Source: Pseudomonadota bacterium (lineage in GTDB: Bacteria > Pseudomonadota > Alphaproteobacteria > Rhizobiales > Xanthobacteraceae). From it: DNA of 10,072 nucleotides. The DNA lies in assembly GCA_021823875.1 (NCBI GenBank), contig JAKAMD010000098.1, positions 1-10,072 on the forward strand, written 5' to 3'. How positions within the stretch are numbered: the first letter of the stretch is position 1; every line of letters starts with the position of its first letter. A program made the translations under genes and the position numbers. The notes beneath the pieces were generated by a model. The model saw nothing but the letters and a program-made list of their open reading frames with translations. It searched no databases and had not been told where the DNA came from. This document shows, piece by piece, positions 6,851-10,072 of the stretch.

Positions 6851-6984
6851 CATTCCGGGACGCGGGCTTTTGCCCGCGAACCCGGAATCCATAATCCCAG
6901 CTGCGGAGTATAGATTCTGGGCTCGCCGCGGAGCCTGTCATCGAGCCGCACTTCGCGCGGGCCCGCTGATGGCGCCCCGGAATG
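6851..6984. repeat. Compound palindromic intergenic repeat bounded by CATTCCGGG / CCCGGAATG
   Basis: The element begins 3 bases after the molybdenum-hydroxylase stop codon and has 9-bp perfect terminal inverted repeats (6851-6859 and 6976-6984). Inside are a strong hairpin (6852-6888) and a second imperfect inverted pair, 6881-6893 against 6909-6921 (11 of 13 matching), so the whole folds as nested stems. From general familiarity, palindromic units of this kind, built on CATTCCGGG...CCCGGAATCCATA, are abundant in Bradyrhizobium-like genomes; copy number cannot be judged from one window. It explains most of the 215-base gap 6848-7062 and contains no gene. Confidence 0.7.
6852..6888. repeat. 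Strong hairpin downstream of the molybdenum-hydroxylase gene
   Basis: ATTCCGGG (6852-6859) pairs perfectly with CCCGGAAT (6881-6888), and CGCGGGC (6861-6867) with GCCCGCG (6872-6878), around a TTTT loop with one small internal bulge: 15 base pairs, mostly GC. It directly follows the stop codon and could protect or end the transcript. No T-run follows the stem, so it is not a standard intrinsic terminator. It is part of the larger repeat 6851-6984. Confidence 0.7.
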
Positions 6985-7049
6985 GCGGTATGCCACCACC
7001 AATCGGCCACGATCGCGGGCAAGTTTCCGCTACACTCAACGGGCGATTC

Positions 7050-7053
7050 GGAG
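7050..7053 (+). promoter_or_regulatory. Ribosome binding site supporting a TTG start at 7063
   Basis: GGAG stands 9 bases before the TTG at 7063. Starting there gives a short basic N-terminus leading straight into a lipoprotein signal peptide. The in-frame ATG at 6982 lies inside the terminal arm of the intergenic repeat and would add 27 non-signal-like residues. Confidence 0.6.
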
Positions 7054-7062
7054 ACTTTCCCC

Positions 7063-7584
7063 TTGTCCAGACTATTCCGCCGGCTGCCGGCCGTGCTCGC
7101 TTTGCTTGCGCTTGCGAGCTGCGCGGGCAGCTATATGCCGCCGGAAGAGCCGAGCATGTTCCGCAACCTGGCGCAGCCGGGCGCCGTGCTCGATGTCGCC
7201 GAGGCGGTAAAAATGATCTCCGGCTTCCGCGTGCATGAAGGCCTTCCGCCGGTCACGCTCGATCCCGAGCTGACGCGGATGGCGCAGGCACAAGCTGAGC
7301 TGATGGCGCGCCGCGACAAGCTCGAACACAATCTCGGCCGGCCGTTTGCCGCGCGGCTGAAGGCTTCCGGGTTCGATGCCGTGCGCGCGGCGGAGAATAT
7401 CGGTGCCGGCTATCATACCTTGGCGGAAGCTTTCTCCGGCTGGCGAAATTCGCCCCCGCATCGCACCAATATGCTTCTCCCCGGCGCGACCCGCATGGGC
7501 ATCGCCGCGGTCTACACGCCGCGCTCCAAGTACAAGGTGTTCTGGTCGCTGGAGCTGGCGCAGCCGGACGAAAAGAAGAGCTAG
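7063..7584 (+). CDS. CAP-domain (SCP/YkwD-like) lipoprotein
   Basis: A predicted 173-residue exported protein starting at TTG 7063. Residues 1-19 form a lipoprotein signal peptide (basic SRLFRR, then a hydrophobic stretch) with lipobox LASC, so C20 should be acylated and the protein anchored to a membrane. The rest is a single CAP domain (PF00188): FRVHEGLPPVTLDPELTRMAQ (55-75), the first His in EHNLG (H89), AENIGAGY (110-117), EAFSGW (122-127) and SPPHRTNML (130-138). Together H89, E111, E122 and H133 look like the usual cavity residues of CAP proteins. Bacterial CAP proteins are common but mostly of unknown function; peptidase, lipid-binding and envelope roles have been proposed for relatives. 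It lies downstream of the palindromic repeat, and its stop is 18 bases from the stop of the convergent methyltransferase-like gene. Probably a single-gene unit; I see no convincing promoter in 6985-7049. Confidence 0.88.
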   Translation: MSRLFRRLPAVLALLALASCAGSYMPPEEPSMFRNLAQPGAVLDVAEAVKMISGFRVHEGLPPVTLDPELTRMAQAQAELMARRDKLEHNLGRPFAARLKASGFDAVRAAENIGAGYHTLAEAFSGWRNSPPHRTNMLLPGATRMGIAAVYTPRSKYKVFWSLELAQPDEKKS

Positions 7585-7602
7585 TGCGTCAAGCGCGGCC
7601 GA

Positions 7603-8766
7603 TTACGCTGCGCTCTTGCCCCAAAGCCTGCGCGATGCGATGTCGGCGCCCTGGCGGATGGCGGCGAGCTTCAGCCACACCGCCGGCTCGATCACCCACT
7701 CTCGGTTGGTGAAGGTACCGAATCCGCAATCGGTACCGGCGATCACGCGCTCGCGCTCGCCGATCGCGGCGACTGCGTCCTCGATACGCCGCGCCACCAC
7801 TTCCGGATGCTCGACGAAATTCGAGGTGGTCTCGATCACGCCGGGGATCAGGACCATGTCCTTAGGCAGCGGATGCGTCTTGAACGCCGAGTATTCGTGC
7901 GCGTGGCGCGGATTGGCGAATTCGATCGAGAGCGCGCCGACCTGCGCCTCATAGAGCGCGGGCAGGATCTTCACCAGCGGGATGTCGTAGATATGCGGGC
8001 CCTCCCAATTCCCATAGCAAACGTGCAGCCGCACGCGCTCGGGCGGAATACCTTCGATGCCTTCGTTGATCGCGCGCACGTGCCGCTCCACCGCCTTGAC
8101 GAAGCCATCATCGTCGAGATCGCGGTACAACATGGTGCGGTCCATGGCGAGATCGGGCGCGTCGATCTGCAGGATCAGCCCGGCCTTGTAGATCGCGTGG
8201 TATTCGTTCTTCATCTCGCGCGACAGCGCGGTGAGATATTTGTCCTGCGAGCCGTAATAAGCATCGAGCATGGTCGATGAAATGATGCCGGGCGAGGGCG
8301 CAGTCATGAACTGCTCGACGAATTGATCGTCAGCGATACGCTTGAAGCGGGCGATCTCGCCTTCCAGCGGCTTGACGTCGAGATAGTGAAGCTCGGCCTG
8401 GCATTCGGGTGCATTCTGCTGCTTGCTGACATGCGGGAAGCGCCGCATCAGGCTCGCCACCAACTCGGGGAAGTCCTCGAATTCGCGTCCGCGCCGGCGC
8501 TTGGAGATGCCGCCGAAGCCGCTCATGCGCGCCGGCACATAGGTCTGGAAGCCGACCCGCTGCTGCTCGCCGTCATTACCGATGTCGATGCCGGCTGCCA
8601 CCTGCTTGGTCACGACATGGGTGACCGCCTTGTCCATCTCGGCCGCCATCTCGGCCTGGTCATAGGCCTCGCCCGCCTCCCGCTTGACCAAGAGATCGGA
8701 CAATTTGTCGTTGCGGGGCAGGCTGCCGACATGGGTGGTCAGAATGCGGTCCCGGCTCAAGATCAT
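7603..8766 (-). CDS. Cobalamin-independent methionine synthase II (MetE C-terminal) family protein
   Basis: A 387-residue TIM-barrel protein resembling only the catalytic C-terminal half of MetE (full MetE is about 750 residues). It opens with ILSRDRILTTHVGSLPR, typical of the family. The zinc ligand set of MetE is intact: H248 and C250 in LHVCYGNWEG, E282 in SIEFANPRHAHEY and C347 in GTDCGFGT. Zinc-thiolate activation of a thiol for alkyl transfer is therefore likely. Whether the substrate is homocysteine is unclear: relatives of this size are routinely annotated as methionine synthase, but the same fold and zinc site serve epoxyalkane:coenzyme M transferase and other thiol alkyltransferases. 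The region 97-135 is rich in charged residues (KRRRGREFEDF). The ATG at 8766 is chosen because GAGGAG sits 7 bases upstream. The GTG at 8781 overlaps that ribosome site and is rejected as a start. The gene is divergent from the aryl-CoA ligase gene. Confidence 0.88.
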   Translation of the reverse strand: MILSRDRILTTHVGSLPRNDKLSDLLVKREAGEAYDQAEMAAEMDKAVTHVVTKQVAAGIDIGNDGEQQRVGFQTYVPARMSGFGGISKRRRGREFEDFPELVASLMRRFPHVSKQQNAPECQAELHYLDVKPLEGEIARFKRIADDQFVEQFMTAPSPGIISSTMLDAYYGSQDKYLTALSREMKNEYHAIYKAGLILQIDAPDLAMDRTMLYRDLDDDGFVKAVERHVRAINEGIEGIPPERVRLHVCYGNWEGPHIYDIPLVKILPALYEAQVGALSIEFANPRHAHEYSAFKTHPLPKDMVLIPGVIETTSNFVEHPEVVARRIEDAVAAIGERERVIAGTDCGFGTFTNREWVIEPAVWLKLAAIRQGADIASRRLWGKSAA

Positions 8767-8773
8767 GGCGGCG

Positions 8774-8779
8774 CTCCTC
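8774..8779 (-). promoter_or_regulatory. Ribosome binding site (GAGGAG) of the MetE-like gene
   Basis: CTCCTC on the plus strand reads GAGGAG on the minus strand, 7 bases before the ATG at 8766. Because it overlaps codons of the longer frame opened by the GTG at 8781, it decides the start in favour of 8766. Confidence 0.7.
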
Positions 8780-8905
8780 ACGGTTTATTTTGGTCATGGC
8801 CGGCTGCGGCGCGGCCGTGACGGGGAATGGCGCCGCGAACCATAGCCGCAAATACCGTGCTGTACAGGTGTGGGCGGGAAATGCGTCCATTCGCGCACGG
8901 CGATG

Positions 8906-8950
8906 GAATTATATTCGCATTGCAGCGGCGGCCCACGCCTCGCATAATTC
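8906..8950. repeat. 7-bp inverted repeat GAATTAT...ATAATTC flanking the ligase promoter
   Basis: GAATTAT (8906-8912) and ATAATTC (8944-8950) are exact reverse complements separated by 31 bases, in otherwise GC-rich sequence. The right arm overlaps the proposed -10 box, and the left arm lies just upstream of the -35 box. They could be two operator half-sites or chance AT-rich motifs around a promoter. Confidence 0.3.
8920..8948 (+). promoter_or_regulatory. Putative sigma70-type promoter of the aryl-CoA ligase gene
   Basis: TTGCAG (8920-8925), a 17-base spacer and CATAAT (8943-8948), five of six matches to TATAAT, lie 42 bases before the ligase start codon. Predicted transcription would start near 8955, giving a leader of about 35 bases. 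It is the only clearly AT-rich block in the divergent gap 8767-8990. Confidence 0.45.
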
Positions 8951-8990
8951 ACGCAAAAGCGGCCATACCGCCGCCTCGGGAGGAAGAACC

Positions 8991-10072
8991 ATGACAGCCG
9001 CGGTAAAGGCGGCCTCCGTTGCGATGGGCGAAGTCCCACGCAACTACAATTTCGCCGCCGACATCCTGCAACGCAATCTCGCCGCCGGTCGTGCCGACAA
9101 GCCGGCCTATATCGATGGCCGTCACACGCTGACCTATCGCCAGCTCGCCGATCGGGTGGCGCGCTTCGGTGCCGCGTTGCGCGGGCTCGGCCTGCACCGC
9201 GAGGAGCGTGTCTTGCTGGCCCTGCTCGACACGGTCGATTGGCCGACTGCTTTTCTCGGCTGCTTGAAGGCGGGCATCGTCGCGGTGCCGGTCAACACGC
9301 TGCTCACCGAGGACGACTACCGCTTCATGCTGGCCGACAGCCGGGCCAAATGCCTGGTGGTGTCGGAGGCACTGTTTCCGAAATTCGCGAAGCTGATCGA
9401 AGAAAGCCCCGATCTCGAGCATGTCATCGTTTCCGGCGACAATCCGCACGGCTATCGGCTGTTCGAGGATGTGATCGGCGCCGACGAGCCGGAGGACTAC
9501 ACCGCGCCGACGACCAGCGACGACATGGCGTTCTGGCTCTACACCTCAGGCTCGACCGGCAAGCCGAAAGGCGCGGTGCATATCCATGCCAGCCTCAAGC
9601 TGACCGCTGATCTCTACGGCACGCCGATTGCCGGCTTCAAGGAAAGCGACGTAGTCCATTCGGTGGCGAAGCTGTTCTTCGCCTACGGTCTCGGCAACGC
9701 CTTGACCTTTCCGCTCATGGCCGGCGCCACCACCATCCTCAATCCGGAACGGCCGACGCCGGACGGCGTCGCGGCGCTGCTGCGGCAATACCCGGTCACG
9801 CTGTTCTGCGCAGTGCCGACCTTCTATGCGGCTTTTCTGGCGAGCCCGAACGCGCCGGCGCAAAGCGAGGTGAAGATCCGCCGCTGCATCTCGGCTGGCG
9901 AGGCTTTGCCCGAGCAGATCGCCAAGCGCTGGAAGGACCGCTACGGCGTCGAAATCTATGACGGGCTTGGCAGCACCGAGATGCTGCACATCTATCTCAG
10001 CAACATGCCGGGTGCGATCAAATACGGCACTACCGGCAAAGCGGTGCCGGGCTACGACATCAAGCTGATCGG
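8991..10072 (+). CDS. Benzoate-CoA ligase family protein (aryl-CoA synthetase), C-terminus cut by window edge
   Basis: The frame is open from the ATG at 8991 to the right edge (360 codons, no stop). It is an adenylate-forming (ANL) enzyme: the ATP-binding loop YTSGSTGKPKG is at 184-194 and the YDGLGSTEM motif at 323-331. KLFFAYGLGN (227-236), together with the N-terminus VPRNYNFAADIL, is typical of the benzoate/4-hydroxybenzoate-CoA ligase group. These enzymes activate an aromatic or alicyclic carboxylate with ATP and CoA, the entry step of benzoyl-CoA routes (anaerobic reduction or the aerobic box pathway). Family length is about 510-530 residues, so about 150-170 residues, including the mobile C-terminal domain with its catalytic lysine, lie outside. 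GGGAGGA at 8978-8984 is a strong ribosome site. The exact acid (benzoate, hydroxybenzoate, aminobenzoate, cyclohexanecarboxylate) cannot be read from this part. The next genes, beyond the window, would help decide. Confidence 0.92.
   Translation, partial: MTAAVKAASVAMGEVPRNYNFAADILQRNLAAGRADKPAYIDGRHTLTYRQLADRVARFGAALRGLGLHREERVLLALLDTVDWPTAFLGCLKAGIVAVPVNTLLTEDDYRFMLADSRAKCLVVSEALFPKFAKLIEESPDLEHVIVSGDNPHGYRLFEDVIGADEPEDYTAPTTSDDMAFWLYTSGSTGKPKGAVHIHASLKLTADLYGTPIAGFKESDVVHSVAKLFFAYGLGNALTFPLMAGATTILNPERPTPDGVAALLRQYPVTLFCAVPTFYAAFLASPNAPAQSEVKIRRCISAGEALPEQIAKRWKDRYGVEIYDGLGSTEMLHIYLSNMPGAIKYGTTGKAVPGYDIKLI

Noticed and set aside
6852..6888. Intrinsic (rho-independent) terminator
   Set aside because: The hairpin is strong but lacks a following T-run, and its sequence belongs to a repeat element; it is kept only as a repeat or hairpin.
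7807..8820. Plus-strand open frames opposite the MetE-like gene
   Set aside because: They overlap a gene with an intact zinc-ligand set, and their translations look like antisense shadows.
1..10072. CRISPR array, tRNA/rRNA genes, insertion sequence, prophage or toxin-antitoxin/defence module
   Set aside because: Reading through, I found no regularly spaced repeats, no recognisable transposase or phage proteins, and no RNA gene; nearly all sequence is accounted for by metabolic, transport and signalling genes.

Overview
The window is GC-rich, with compact genes, short intergenic gaps and strong Shine-Dalgarno sites. Gene content and protein style (DUF47-Pit pair, PAS-containing chemoreceptor with an alphaproteobacterial-type tail, benzoyl-CoA-type ligase, an intergenic palindromic repeat built on CATTCCGGG) point to an alphaproteobacterium, probably of the Rhizobiales (Bradyrhizobium/Rhodopseudomonas/Xanthobacteraceae-like). 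This is inferred from style and not from a database match.

Layout from left to right: (1) a luciferase-like flavin monooxygenase on the minus strand, cut by the left edge (1-1001). (2) A 258-base divergent gap containing a perfect 12-bp palindrome. (3) A plus-strand two-gene phosphate operon, a DUF47/PhoU-like protein followed by a Pit-type phosphate permease (1260-2936). (4) A PAS-containing methyl-accepting chemotaxis protein on the minus strand (2937-4403), whose stop codon directly abuts the Pit stop codon. (5) A 113-base divergent control region with a 16-bp near-palindrome overlapping a plausible sigma70-type promoter. (6) A lone molybdenum-hydroxylase large subunit (4517-6847). (7) A compound palindromic intergenic repeat (6851-6984). 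(8) A small CAP-domain lipoprotein with a TTG start (7063-7584). (9) A minus-strand, half-length MetE-like zinc methyltransferase (7603-8766). (10) A 224-base divergent gap with a good promoter match. (11) A benzoate-CoA-ligase-family enzyme on the plus strand, cut by the right edge (8991-10072).

The best supported functional unit is DUF47-Pit (low-affinity phosphate uptake). The flavin monooxygenase, the molybdenum hydroxylase and the aryl-CoA ligase all suit oxidation or activation of aromatic or alicyclic carbon sources, but they do not form one visible operon, so a shared pathway is only a hypothesis. I see no CRISPR array, tRNA, rRNA, transposase, phage gene or defence system. The window looks like ordinary metabolic chromosome with several regulatory and enzymological details worth checking, and I do not see a clear undescribed system in it.
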